The position numbers were made by a program, and so were the translations under genes. A stretch of DNA of 64,000 nt, from positions 2,914,001-2,978,000 of the forward strand of contig NZ_CP074570.1 of assembly GCF_019900845.1 (NCBI RefSeq), read 5' to 3'. Position 1 is the stretch's first letter; the number at the start of each line of letters is the position of its first letter. Shown piece by piece: positions 8,073 through 16,088 of this stretch. This stretch comes from Paraneptunicella aestuarii. GTDB taxonomy: Bacteria; Pseudomonadota; Gammaproteobacteria; Enterobacterales; Alteromonadaceae. The notes under the pieces are model-generated. The model ran no database searches. It had not been told where the DNA came from and saw nothing but the letters and a program-made list of their open reading frames with translations.

Positions 8073-9872
8073 ATGCAAAATGTAATAGACGAACAATCGG
8101 CTCAACAAATCCTCGGTTATTTGAACCAATGTACCGAGATATTTAACGAGGGTATCAAATCATTATTTACTGAGAATCCTCTTGATGCAGAGCAAAGCAA
8201 CCAGAACACCCCGTTTCTTAGCCTGTTTCAGCCTGAAAAGATGTCAGAGTTACTAACCAAGGGCGCTCAGATTGATCCTGCCAAGCTGGTTGAAAATCAC
8301 ATCCACTACATGCAAAAGCAAGCTGAACTGTGGCAAGAAGCCACTAAAGCCATGCTGGGGCAACATGCGGATACGGTGATCGAAGAGCCCCAAAATGATG
8401 CACGTTTTAAGGACAAAGACTGGCAAGAAAACCCGGTTTTCAATTATTTAAAGCAAGCCTATTTGTTAAATTCCGAAATGCTTAATAACGTCATTAATGC
8501 GATGGAATTTTCTGATCCCAAAGCCGAAGAACAAGTTAAATTCTATACACGTCAATATATCAACTCGGTCGCACCAACCAATCACATACTGACCAACCCT
8601 GAAATCTGCCGTGATATTCTTGAAAGCAAGGGGGAAAACCTGCTTAAAGGCATTAAAAACTTCGTTAAAGACCTGGAACAAAGCCCACTGGATGCCTTCA
8701 AGATCACTCAAACCGACCCAAGCGCCTTTACTCTTGGCGAGAATCTCGCGACAACACCCGGAAAAGTGGTTTATCAAAATAAGTTGATACAACTGATTCA
8801 CTATCAACCCACAACCGAAACAGTCCACGAAAACCCTATTCTCATTACGCCACCGTTTATCAACAAATACTACATTCTGGATTTGGATCAGAAAAAGTCA
8901 CTGGTGCGTTGGTTGGTATCTCAAGGCTATAGCGTTTTCGTGATTTCCTGGGTCAACCCCGATGCAGAATACGCCGATGTCGACTTCTCCCAGTACATGG
9001 AGCTAGGCCCCATCGCAGCGACAACCGTTGTTAAGAAGATAACCAAAGCCAGAAAAATCAACATGGTTGGCTGGTGTGTGGGTGGAACGCTGTTAGCCAT
9101 CACCGTTGCTTATCTAAAAGCAAAACGTAACCACTGCGTTAACTCCATGACTCTGCTCACAACCTTGCTGGATTTCTCTCAGCCCGGAGAAATCCAACAT
9201 TTTCTCTCTGATGATTTGCTACCGTCGCTGGAACAAAAAGTTGAACAGAAAGGTTATCTCGACGGACGGATGTTAGGCATGGGTTTTAGTCTGCTACGAG
9301 AAAACAATCTGTTTTGGTCGTTTTTCATCAATAACTATCTAAAAGGCAAAGACCCTGCCGCTTTTGACATTCTGCATTGGAACAGCGACGCCACTAATTT
9401 ACCGGCGGCATTTTTCAAGGAATATATTGGCAACACCTACAAGAGCAACAACCTGAAAGATGGCAAATTAATCATCAATGATGTCACCATTGATCTCAGT
9501 ACGATTAAAGCGCCCAGCTACCTTTTGAGCACCATTGCCGATCATATTGTGCTCTGGCAAGGGGCTTATCAGGGAACCAAATTACTGTCCGGGGATGTGC
9601 GTTTTGTACTTGCCGGTTCCGGGCATTTAGCTGGCGTAATCAACCCTCCAGATAAAGGAAAGTATCCACACTGGATCAACAATTCTTTACCAGAGACAGC
9701 AGAAGAGTGGTTTGAAAATGCCGAGAAACATGAAGGTTCGTGGTGGCCTGACTGGCAAGCATGGCTGGCTGAAAAATCAGGAAAAATGGTGCCCGCTGTT
9801 ACCCCAGGTGAACATAAAGATTATCCTGCAATTGAAGACGCCCCCGGTAGCTACGTAAAAGTCACACTGTGA
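8073..9872 (+). CDS. phaC: Class I polyhydroxyalkanoate synthase PhaC
   Basis: PhaC polymerises (R)-3-hydroxyacyl-CoA into polyhydroxyalkanoate at the granule surface. The 599-residue length and single subunit fit class I. The N-terminal domain (about 1-220) is followed by an alpha/beta hydrolase core with the lipase-like box GWCVGG, whose catalytic Cys is residue 335. The catalytic Asp is probably in TIADHIVLW and the His in GSGHLAGVIN, followed by family segments NPPDKGKYPHW and EGSWWPDW. phaR follows 104 bp downstream. No phaA or phaB is in the window, so monomer supply is encoded elsewhere. Confidence 0.97.
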   Translation: MQNVIDEQSAQQILGYLNQCTEIFNEGIKSLFTENPLDAEQSNQNTPFLSLFQPEKMSELLTKGAQIDPAKLVENHIHYMQKQAELWQEATKAMLGQHADTVIEEPQNDARFKDKDWQENPVFNYLKQAYLLNSEMLNNVINAMEFSDPKAEEQVKFYTRQYINSVAPTNHILTNPEICRDILESKGENLLKGIKNFVKDLEQSPLDAFKITQTDPSAFTLGENLATTPGKVVYQNKLIQLIHYQPTTETVHENPILITPPFINKYYILDLDQKKSLVRWLVSQGYSVFVISWVNPDAEYADVDFSQYMELGPIAATTVVKKITKARKINMVGWCVGGTLLAITVAYLKAKRNHCVNSMTLLTTLLDFSQPGEIQHFLSDDLLPSLEQKVEQKGYLDGRMLGMGFSLLRENNLFWSFFINNYLKGKDPAAFDILHWNSDATNLPAAFFKEYIGNTYKSNNLKDGKLIINDVTIDLSTIKAPSYLLSTIADHIVLWQGAYQGTKLLSGDVRFVLAGSGHLAGVINPPDKGKYPHWINNSLPETAEEWFENAEKHEGSWWPDWQAWLAEKSGKMVPAVTPGEHKDYPAIEDAPGSYVKVTL

Positions 9873-9934
9873 ATATGAACTAGTCACCAACAAAGTTAAT
9901 TGCAAATGATTGTCGAAATTTGCCCCAAGATTGA

Positions 9935-9949
9935 TATACTGCACCGCAA
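9935..9949 (+). promoter_or_regulatory. phaR promoter -10 with overlapping PhaR-type box
   Basis: TATACT (9935-9940) overlaps CTGCACCGCAA (9939-9949). The latter fits the CTGC-N3/4-GCAG type site bound by PhaR in other bacteria. The site is 28 bp upstream of phaR, so autorepression is likely. No good -35 box at normal spacing; the nearest, TTGTCG, is 19 bp upstream. Confidence 0.55.
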
Positions 9950-9976
9950 CATTGATATCAATCCAAGGGCAATTCG

Positions 9977-10411
9977 ATGATCACTATTAAAAAATACCCA
10001 AACAGAAGGCTTTATGACACCTCTCAAAGCCAATATGTGAACCTGGATTACCTCAAGCAACTCATCATCGAACACAAGGATTTTCAGGTTGTTGACTCTA
10101 AAACCGGTAACGATCTGACCAAAAGTATTTTACTGCAAATCATTACTGAATCGGAAACCAACGAGCAGCAATCGATTCTCACCAACACCTTATTAAAACA
10201 GCTTATTCGCTTCTATGGCGGCAACATGCAGTCCTTTTTACGCCAATATCTTGAGCAAAGTCTGGCGACCTTTATGGAGCAACAGGATGCCATGCAAGGC
10301 ATTATGAAGAACTTGATTGATGCCAGCCCCATGGGAATGTTTAACAAAATGATGGAGCAGAATATGAATAGCTGGACAGGCAAGAAAACCAAAAACGAGG
10401 ATAAGGAATAA
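9977..10411 (+). CDS. phaR: PHA synthesis repressor PhaR
   Basis: PhaR is a DNA-binding repressor of phasin genes that also binds PHA granules and is released when granules form. The 144-residue product has the PHA_acc_N DNA-binding domain at its start (IKKYPNRRLYDTSQSQYVNLDYL, split at family positions 4-26). Next comes the PHB accumulation regulatory domain (about 65-105, with LLKQLIRFYGGNMQSFLRQYLEQSL). The C-terminus is Met/Asn/Lys-rich. The box overlapping its own promoter and the boxes around the phasin promoter fit its expected regulon. Confidence 0.95.
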   Translation: MITIKKYPNRRLYDTSQSQYVNLDYLKQLIIEHKDFQVVDSKTGNDLTKSILLQIITESETNEQQSILTNTLLKQLIRFYGGNMQSFLRQYLEQSLATFMEQQDAMQGIMKNLIDASPMGMFNKMMEQNMNSWTGKKTKNEDKE

Positions 10412-10483
10412 GCGCTTTCTGTTACGCTACTTTTTACATTGCTTTTTACATTGCATCCTGTTGATAACATTCCATAACGTGGA

Positions 10484-10511
10484 GTAATTAACCTGAATTC
10501 AGGTTAATTAC
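10484..10511. promoter_or_regulatory. 28-bp perfect palindrome downstream of phaR
   Basis: GTAATTAACCTGAA and its exact reverse complement abut without a spacer. There is no T-run on either side, so it is not a standard terminator. It could be an operator for a dimeric regulator or a cruciform. It lies 73 bp after phaR and 250 bp before the phasin gene. A 12-bp direct repeat (CTTTTTACATTG, twice) lies just upstream, near 10430-10454. Confidence 0.5.
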
Positions 10512-10531
10512 AACTTACGCGCACTTATTTA

Positions 10532-10543
10532 CTGCAAAAGCAC
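10532..10543. promoter_or_regulatory. PhaR-type box
   Basis: CTGC-AAAA-GCAC is a one-mismatch version of CTGC-N4-GCAG. It lies in the phaR-phasin interval, about 110 bp upstream of the phasin -35 box. It is the weakest of the four boxes seen. Confidence 0.4.
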
Positions 10544-10632
10544 CAACTTTCACCTCCCGCATAAAATCAAATTTAGTTATTAACTTTCATATAGTTGCAA
10601 AAAACTTCACAAATTACAGCAAGCACATTTTG

Positions 10633-10643
10633 CTGCGCCGCAA
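10633..10643. promoter_or_regulatory. PhaR-type box upstream of the phasin -35
   Basis: CTGC-GCC-GCAA closely matches the site overlapping the phaR -10 box (CTGC-ACC-GCAA). It ends 10 bp before the phasin -35 element. Confidence 0.5.
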
Positions 10644-10653
10644 CAAAAAGATT

Positions 10654-10682
10654 TTGACACGCCTTTTTAGATCGATTATTGT
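10654..10682 (+). promoter_or_regulatory. Phasin gene promoter
   Basis: TTGACA (10654-10659), a 17-bp spacer and TATTGT (10677-10682) form a good sigma-70 promoter. The expected start site near 10690 gives a leader of about 70 nt before the ATG at 10762. Confidence 0.65.
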
Positions 10683-10696
10683 TCAAACACATTATT

Positions 10697-10709
10697 GCTG
10701 CAAAGCAGC
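10697..10709. promoter_or_regulatory. Near-perfect PhaR operator downstream of the phasin start site
   Basis: GCTGC-AAA-GCAGC is a perfect 5-3-5 inverted repeat and the best PhaR-type match in the window. It lies about 7-20 bp after the predicted transcription start, a position where a repressor would block promoter escape. Confidence 0.65.
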
Positions 10710-10761
10710 ATAAAATAGCAATCGAATTACTCAACAAATTGAAATACAAAGGTGAATTGTC

Positions 10762-11112
10762 ATGTTCGATCAAGTAAATGCTCAAATCCAAAAGTCTTTG
10801 CAGCCATTAACTGAATTGGCAGCCGTCAATGCTAAAACTATTGAGCAATTGGCAGAAAAACAAAGCTCTCTTATCTCTTCTTTAATCAGCGATGGAGCTT
10901 CATTTAGCAACCAAATCACACAACAGCAAGATGTTGGCAGCATGATTAACGCGCAGAAAACCTTCTGGGAAGGCGTACAGAAAAAACTAATGGATACAGG
11001 TAAAGAATCCTATGAACTGATCGCCAATGCTCAGGAAAAAGCCAGCAATGTATTCAAAGAAAGTATGCAAGCGGCAACGCAAACAACGGAAAAGGATCCC
11101 GAAGAAAAATAA
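10762..11112 (+). CDS. phaP: Phasin (PHA granule-coating protein)
   Basis: Phasins coat PHA granules and control their number and size. The 116-residue product is almost wholly helical, with the phasin_2 pattern FDQVNAQIQKSLQPLTELAAVNAKT at the start, a central FSNQITQQQD segment, and KESYELIANAQEKASNVFKES. No membrane segment or signal is present. AAAGGTGAATTGTC precedes the ATG. Promoter and PhaR-type operators upstream indicate strong, polymer-dependent expression. Two hairpins follow before phaZ. Confidence 0.93.
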   Translation: MFDQVNAQIQKSLQPLTELAAVNAKTIEQLAEKQSSLISSLISDGASFSNQITQQQDVGSMINAQKTFWEGVQKKLMDTGKESYELIANAQEKASNVFKESMQAATQTTEKDPEEK

Positions 11113-11171
11113 CCTTTAACCAGGCTCAGGTTATTGGCCTCCTTACTGGAAATTAATGATAGTAAGGGGGC
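11108..11171 (+). other. Tandem mRNA hairpins between phaP and phaZ
   Basis: The first is a perfect 8-bp stem (AATAACCT / AGGTTATT, 11108-11135) that includes the phasin stop codon. The second is an 11-bp stem with one G-U pair (GCCTCCTTACT / AGTAAGGGGGC, 11137-11171). Neither is followed by a T-run. They may protect the phasin mRNA 3' end or lower readthrough into phaZ; that role is inferred. Confidence 0.5.
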
Positions 11172-11223
11172 TCTCTCCCACCGACATATCAAGTATTAAC
11201 CTAAGATTTATCGGGATTCGAGT

Positions 11224-12441
11224 ATGCGCTATCAAACTTTCGATTTTCTCAGCCGCAGCGCTGGACTGATGCACGACAGCTTGCAGCTTCTTCATGATGT
11301 TGCCAATCATCCGGCAAATCCTTTCGCTCAAACATGGCCTGCTCGCTTCTTTAACGCTAGCGTTGAAACCGGAATGCGGCTTACGCGTCGTTATGAAAAG
11401 CCGGAATTCGGCATTAATGAGATCATGATTAACGAGCAACCGATTACGGTTAGAGAAGAAGTGGTTCATGAAAAGCCTTTCTGCAATTTAATGCACTTTA
11501 ACCGTATTGGTGTCAACGACACGCATAAGGTCTTATTGGTTGCGCCTTTATCAGGACACCATGCCACCTTGCTGAAAGGCACAGTAGAAGCCCTACTACC
11601 AGACCACGAAGTGTATATTACTGACTGGCTTGACGCTCGCGACGTACCACGAGGCGTGGGAAAATTCACTTTCGACAGATATGTCAGCTACTTAGTGGAT
11701 TTCATGAAATTTCTCGGATCTGATACGCACATGATTGCGATCTGCCAGCCCACAGTTCAAGCCTTAATCGCGACAGCCGTGCTTGCTCAGGAGCAATCGG
11801 ACTGCATACCTAAAAGCCTGACCTTAATGGCTGGCCCCATAGACACCAGCAAGAATCCTACTCGGGTCAATGAGTATTCTCATCAGCATCCCATGTCATG
11901 GTTTAAGAACTTTGCCATCATGAAGGTGCCGGAGGGATATCCGGGTGCAGGCAGAGAAGTCTATCCCGGATTTTTGCAGCTTGGTGGTTTTATATCAATG
12001 AACCAAAAAATGCATACCGATAAGTTTGTGAATTTCTACCAGAATTTGCTGTTTGGTGAGCAGGAAGATGCTGAACGCTATAGAGCTTTCTATGATGAAT
12101 ATCTGGCTGTATTGGATATGCCTGCGGAGTTCTACCTGGAAACCATTGAACGAGTATTCAAGAACAATGAACTCGCCAATGGCACCATGACTTATCAGGG
12201 CGAAAAGGTCGATTTTGGTGCGATCAAAAACGTTCCATTACTGACCGTAGAAGGTGCGAATGACGATATCGTGGGTATTGGTCAAACCGAGGCCGCGCAC
12301 AGCATTTGTAAGAATATTCCCAAGAAACTCAGAAGACATCATCTTCAAGAAGGCGCTGGACACTATGGTATTTTCAGCGGCTCCAAATTTAGAGACCACG
12401 TTCGTCCTCTAATCTCGGAGTTTATTCATAAATATAATTAG
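11224..12441 (+). CDS. phaZ: Intracellular PHB depolymerase PhaZ
   Basis: This cytoplasmic depolymerase mobilises stored poly-3-hydroxybutyrate. The 405-residue protein matches the PhaZ1 type: N-terminal RYQTFDFLSRSAGLMHDSL, the oxyanion region VAPLSGHHATLLKGTVE, and the nucleophile box MIAICQPTVQA with Cys174 replacing the usual serine. The acid is probably in VEGANDDIVG and the histidine in GAGHYGIFSGSKF. The cysteine nucleophile is a known trait of this depolymerase family. It lies 112 bp after the phasin gene and converges with the acyl-CoA synthetase gene. Confidence 0.94.
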   Translation: MRYQTFDFLSRSAGLMHDSLQLLHDVANHPANPFAQTWPARFFNASVETGMRLTRRYEKPEFGINEIMINEQPITVREEVVHEKPFCNLMHFNRIGVNDTHKVLLVAPLSGHHATLLKGTVEALLPDHEVYITDWLDARDVPRGVGKFTFDRYVSYLVDFMKFLGSDTHMIAICQPTVQALIATAVLAQEQSDCIPKSLTLMAGPIDTSKNPTRVNEYSHQHPMSWFKNFAIMKVPEGYPGAGREVYPGFLQLGGFISMNQKMHTDKFVNFYQNLLFGEQEDAERYRAFYDEYLAVLDMPAEFYLETIERVFKNNELANGTMTYQGEKVDFGAIKNVPLLTVEGANDDIVGIGQTEAAHSICKNIPKKLRRHHLQEGAGHYGIFSGSKFRDHVRPLISEFIHKYN

Positions 12442-12474
12442 GGTTAATTAACGTGACGATCTAATCCCTCTTGC

Positions 12475-12581
12475 GGCGCCAATAGAAACTTATCGTAGAC
12501 TCACCGTGAATCAATCCCTTGAGGCCCCACAGCCGCTTCCATACGGCTGAGGGTCTGCTTATAAGTTTCCATAAGCGATTG
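12475..12581. repeat. Inverted-repeat element, copy A (short subfamily)
   Basis: This copy has the family core (GTAGACTCACCG ... CACAGCCGC, hexaloop, CGGCTGAGGGTCTGCT). Its ends are AATAGAAACTTAT and its near reverse complement ATAAGTTTCCATAAGCGATTG, unlike the CTAAATA ends of the longer copies. It sits in the convergent gap between phaZ and the acyl-CoA synthetase gene and could act as a bidirectional transcription stop. Outer boundaries are approximate. Confidence 0.75.
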
Positions 12582-12598
12582 AAATATAACCATATTTT

Positions 12599-14230
12599 TT
12601 ATATTTCTTTAGCCTTCTCTCTCAACACAAATTTCTGAATTTTCCCTGTTGCTGTTTTGGGTAACTCACCAAAAACAACGTGTTTAGGGCATTTGAATCT
12701 GGCTAGATTCTCTCGACAAAAAGCAATGATTTCATCGGCCTGGGCTGACTCGCCAGATTTTAGTTCCACAAATGCACAGGGTACTTCACCCCACTTTTCA
12801 TCAGACTTTGCAACAACAGCAGCACTGGATACCGCAGGATGTCGATACAAGACATCTTCCACTTCGATAGAAGAGATATTCTCACCACCAGAGATAATGA
12901 TATCTTTCGAGCGATCTTTGATTTCAATGTAGCCATCAGGGTGCATAACGGCTAAATCCCCAGTATGAAACCAACCGCCACTAAAAGATTCTTGTGTAGT
13001 CTTAGGATTTTTCAAATAGCCTTTCATGACGATATTTCCGCGCATGAAAATTTCACCCACGGTTTCGCCGTCACTGGCAACAGGCATCATGGTTTGAGGA
13101 TCGGCAACCATCAGATCTTCTTCGAGTTCATAAGGCACCCCTTGACGCGCTTTAAGAACAGCACGTTTTTCCAACGGCAATTCATCCCACTCAGGTTTCC
13201 AGGCACAAACAACGGCGGGACCATACACTTCGGTTAACCCATAAACATGAATGACATTAATCCCCATGGCTTCAATTTGGCCAATAACAGAAGATGGAGG
13301 CGCGGCTCCGGCCGTCATCATCTGAACTTCTCGCTCCAGTCCATAATCATTTTCTTTGTTAGCCTGAATGATCATACTCATGACGATAGGCGCACCACAC
13401 AAGTGAGTAACCCCGTTTTCCTGAATTGAAGATAAAATGCCATGACCTTCAATCTTGCGCAGGCAAACATGAGTACCAGCTAAAGCGGTAATCGTCCAGG
13501 GAAAGCACCAGCCGTTGCAGTGGAACATGGGTAAAGTCCACAAATACACAGGAAAATGTCCTAATCCCCAGGTTACTGAATTACCGATAGCATTAAGGTA
13601 AGCACCGCGATGAGAATAAACGACCCCTTTAGGATCACCTGTCGTGCCAGAGGTATAGTTCAACGTGATGGCATCCCACTCATCATCAGGTAACGTCACA
13701 GGAAAATTGGCACTCCCCTTGGCAATAAAAGCCTCATAGTCCATTTCACCTAACAACTCACCTTCTTCTGTATAAAGAGGATCATCAATATCAATGACTG
13801 TAATCTTGTGATCAACCATAGTCAGCGCTTCGGCTATCACGCTGGAAAACTGCCTGTCTGTGAGCAACACTTTGGCTTCACAATGGTTCAAAATAAATGC
13901 TAACGCTTCGCCATCCAGACGAATATTCAACGAATTCAAAACTGCACCACACATAGGCACACCAAAAGACGCTTCTATAAATTCCGGGACATTGGGCGCC
14001 ATTATCGAAACGGTATCGCCTTTGCCGATTCCGATATCAGCCAAAGCTGAGGCAAGTTGGCGGCACCGTGAATAGGTCTCTCGCCAATTTCTCTGAATAT
14101 GTCCATGAACAATTGCCAAGCGCTCGGGATAGACCTTTGCCGTTCGCTTTAACAACGAAATGGGCGAAAGAGGAACGAAATTAGCGTCATTCTTATCCAA
14201 TCCCATTTCATAAAGATTAGTGCTACTCAT
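12599..14230 (-). CDS. Acyl-CoA synthetase (AMP-forming fatty-acid CoA ligase)
   Basis: An ANL-superfamily enzyme that activates a carboxylic acid to its CoA thioester through an acyl-AMP. The 543-residue length fits the AlkK-like medium-chain acyl-CoA ligase group. The P-loop motif YTSGTTGDPKGVVYSHRG starts near residue 185, the A5 motif is VYGLTEVYGP, the A7 motif GGWFHTGDLA, and the C-terminal catalytic lysine lies in PKTATGKIQKF. Substrate cannot be read from sequence. Beside PHA genes it may feed fatty-acid-derived monomers or recycle depolymerase products. Convergent with phaZ. Confidence 0.9.
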   Translation of the reverse strand: MSSTNLYEMGLDKNDANFVPLSPISLLKRTAKVYPERLAIVHGHIQRNWRETYSRCRQLASALADIGIGKGDTVSIMAPNVPEFIEASFGVPMCGAVLNSLNIRLDGEALAFILNHCEAKVLLTDRQFSSVIAEALTMVDHKITVIDIDDPLYTEEGELLGEMDYEAFIAKGSANFPVTLPDDEWDAITLNYTSGTTGDPKGVVYSHRGAYLNAIGNSVTWGLGHFPVYLWTLPMFHCNGWCFPWTITALAGTHVCLRKIEGHGILSSIQENGVTHLCGAPIVMSMIIQANKENDYGLEREVQMMTAGAAPPSSVIGQIEAMGINVIHVYGLTEVYGPAVVCAWKPEWDELPLEKRAVLKARQGVPYELEEDLMVADPQTMMPVASDGETVGEIFMRGNIVMKGYLKNPKTTQESFSGGWFHTGDLAVMHPDGYIEIKDRSKDIIISGGENISSIEVEDVLYRHPAVSSAAVVAKSDEKWGEVPCAFVELKSGESAQADEIIAFCRENLARFKCPKHVVFGELPKTATGKIQKFVLREKAKEI

Positions 14231-14565
14231 ATCATGTACCTTGGTTCAACCATTTCTGGATGGTGTATTGAATATAGATAGCTTCTATTCACAAGCTAAT
14301 TCTCATCATCGAACGCTGTTGCCAGTGATTTATTAATATGCCGGACATGATGCAGAGCACAGTGCCTGCAAAATCATCTCAAAGCTACGGAATAGAAGTC
14401 ACATGGAAGTATCTAAAGGAATGGGCTAAGTGTTAATTTATTCGGGTCAGAAACCTATACTACTTTAGTACTGTCAGCCCTGTTGATAGGCCATGCAGCA
14501 TGATGATAGAAATATTCAATCATGGCACTTTGATACCGTAAGAGGGGTAGACCATCACATCAGGT

Positions 14566-14715
14566 TAAATCAATAGACATGATTACGAGTCACCTATAGA
14601 AAGTAATGAGCAGCCCCTCTGTCGCAGGAAAGCGACGGTGGATCTCCATGAAAGGATTAACGGCGAGTCTGCGGTGAATTTCTTTGGTTGACTGATCGTT
14701 TGGACTGTTATTTAG
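14566..14715. repeat. Inverted-repeat element, copy B (reverse orientation)
   Basis: This about 150-bp copy lies in the opposite orientation to copy C. It contains GAGTCACCTATAG at the left, the core hairpin CTGTCGC / GCGACGG, the arm GGCGAGTCTGCGG, and ends TTGACTGATCG ... TATTTAG, the reverse complement of the CTAAATA terminus. It is 57 bp from copy C. Confidence 0.75.
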
Positions 14716-14772
14716 AAAGTAAATTTGTTACCTAAACAGCACTAACAATCCAAAACAGAGAGTAAATTTACA

Positions 14773-14925
14773 CTAAATAGCTGTGTTTAATTGTCAGTCA
14801 CCCATAGAGATTTATCGCAAACTCGCCGTGGATACTTCCATGTAGGCTCCACAGCCGCATCCCTGCGGCTGAGGGTTTGCTCCTAATTCTCTACAGGTGA
14901 CTGATAGTTTGGAACAGGTATGTAG
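14773..14925. repeat. Inverted-repeat element, copy C (153 bp, identical to copy E)
   Basis: The 153-bp unit runs from CTAAATAGCTGTG to GGAACAGGTATGTAG. Its ends form an approximately 35-bp imperfect terminal inverted repeat. Complementarity continues inward to a CAGCCGC / GCGGCTG hairpin, so the whole element can fold into one long stem. Base-by-base comparison shows identity with copy E at 40500-40652; flanks differ immediately outside. No target-site duplication is obvious. Confidence 0.85.
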
Positions 14926-15750
14926 CAATAAGCTTAACGATTAATATCGCCTTGCTATTTTCCCGTTTCATTAATGTAGCTATAAGACATTAATTCACGG
15001 AATTACATCTCAGCTTCATGGCTAAAGAGATTTAATAATCTAAAAGAGATTAGAGAAAATTCTTTTTAAATCAGAGAGATTAATTATCTCTCGCCCCATA
15101 AAATGTTATTTCACAATAACCTACCATCAACTCACCGGGTAAAAGCACAGCCTCAAACCCAACGACCACCATCTATTTCATTAAACATGTAAGACTCAAA
15201 TCAACGGTAAACAAAACTTCTCAAGAACTCTTCAAGATCATACCCATAAAGTATAGGCAACAGCGACAAACGCGAAGCCAGCAATAAGCCAAATACAATT
15301 TTTAACAAAATCGCCACATGAAATCGGTAACAATGAGTTTAATCCGGTAATGAAATTGTAAATTTATTGACCACGATTCAACCAATTCACAGACTGAACA
15401 GAAAACTGTAGCCAACATGTGAAAAGTGTCATCGATAAAGAAATAGAAATGAAAATACGGAATAAATTAATAGTAACTAATAAAGATAAATTTTAATTAG
15501 GATGATATATCAACAATATGAGATAAGTGTTTATATTATTTTCAGTTTTTTGAGTGTACAAATTTATCCTACTGATTTAATTTATGATGCTGTTTTATAT
15601 TCCACATTTTTATAATAAATGTTAGATAATCCGCTGTTTTATTTGATTTTTCCTGCGATTACTCTAAGATTAGGAAAGTTTATAAATCGACCAACCTTCA
15701 TTTAGGCCAGGTTTGGATTAGATTAACTAATGAATACCTTTAGTATATCT
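14926..15750. other. AT-rich gene-free stretch
   Basis: I see no credible reading frame, tRNA or terminator in these 825 bases. The region is noticeably more AT-rich than the flanking genes, with many short A/T runs. Together with copies B and C and the candidate sRNA it forms the 1.86-kb gap between the acyl-CoA synthetase gene and ruvB. Confidence 0.6.
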
Positions 15751-15753
15751 AGC

Positions 15754-15781
15754 TTGAAGCACGTAATTTTATAGATATACT
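15754..15781 (+). promoter_or_regulatory. Promoter of candidate sRNA
   Basis: TTGAAG (15754-15759) and TATACT (15776-15781) are 16 bp apart. The following GCGCGGCG is a GC-rich discriminator in an AT-rich region, as found at stringently controlled stable-RNA promoters. Predicted start is about 15787-15789. Confidence 0.65.
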
Positions 15782-15787
15782 GCGCGG

Positions 15788-15924
15788 CGTTTTCAACGCT
15801 GATTACATGTAAATTTCTCGTTTGCATGTATGAAAGTTAATCAGTTTGGTAGGCTGATTGTCTTTCTGGAAATATTTCCTTCAACACTTGTTGTTTTGCC
15901 CACACTAGCTGTGGGCTTTTTTTT
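15788..15924 (+). ncRNA. Candidate structured small RNA (about 137 nt)
   Basis: Between a good promoter and a strong terminator there is no reading frame but a row of hairpins: GCGTT-TTC-AACGC at the 5' end, TACATG-15 nt-CATGTA, AATCAG-9 nt-CTGATT, a small GGAA-ATAT-TTCC, and the terminator stem GCCCACA / TGTGGGC followed by eight T residues. This is the layout of a free-standing trans-acting sRNA. I do not recognise it as 6S, tmRNA, RnpB, SRP RNA or Spot 42. It faces the 3' end of ruvB. Function unknown; expression unproven. Confidence 0.6.
15898..15924 (+). terminator. Rho-independent terminator of candidate sRNA
   Basis: GCCCACA, loop CTAGC, TGTGGGC, then eight T residues: a 7-bp GC-rich stem with a full U-tract. 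No protein gene lies upstream on this strand for more than 3 kb, so it must serve a non-coding transcript. Confidence 0.85.
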
Positions 15925-16088
15925 GCCTTAAGCACATCCATTAGCTCAGCTCGTTTTCTTTTTGTTGGTAAAGACGTTTACAAATACGTCGCTATCTTTC
16001 TGCTGAAATTTAGAGAAAAACAACACACTTATTTAATTTTACAAATAAATAACATAGATTTAACAATGGTGACATTCATAACAAATCA

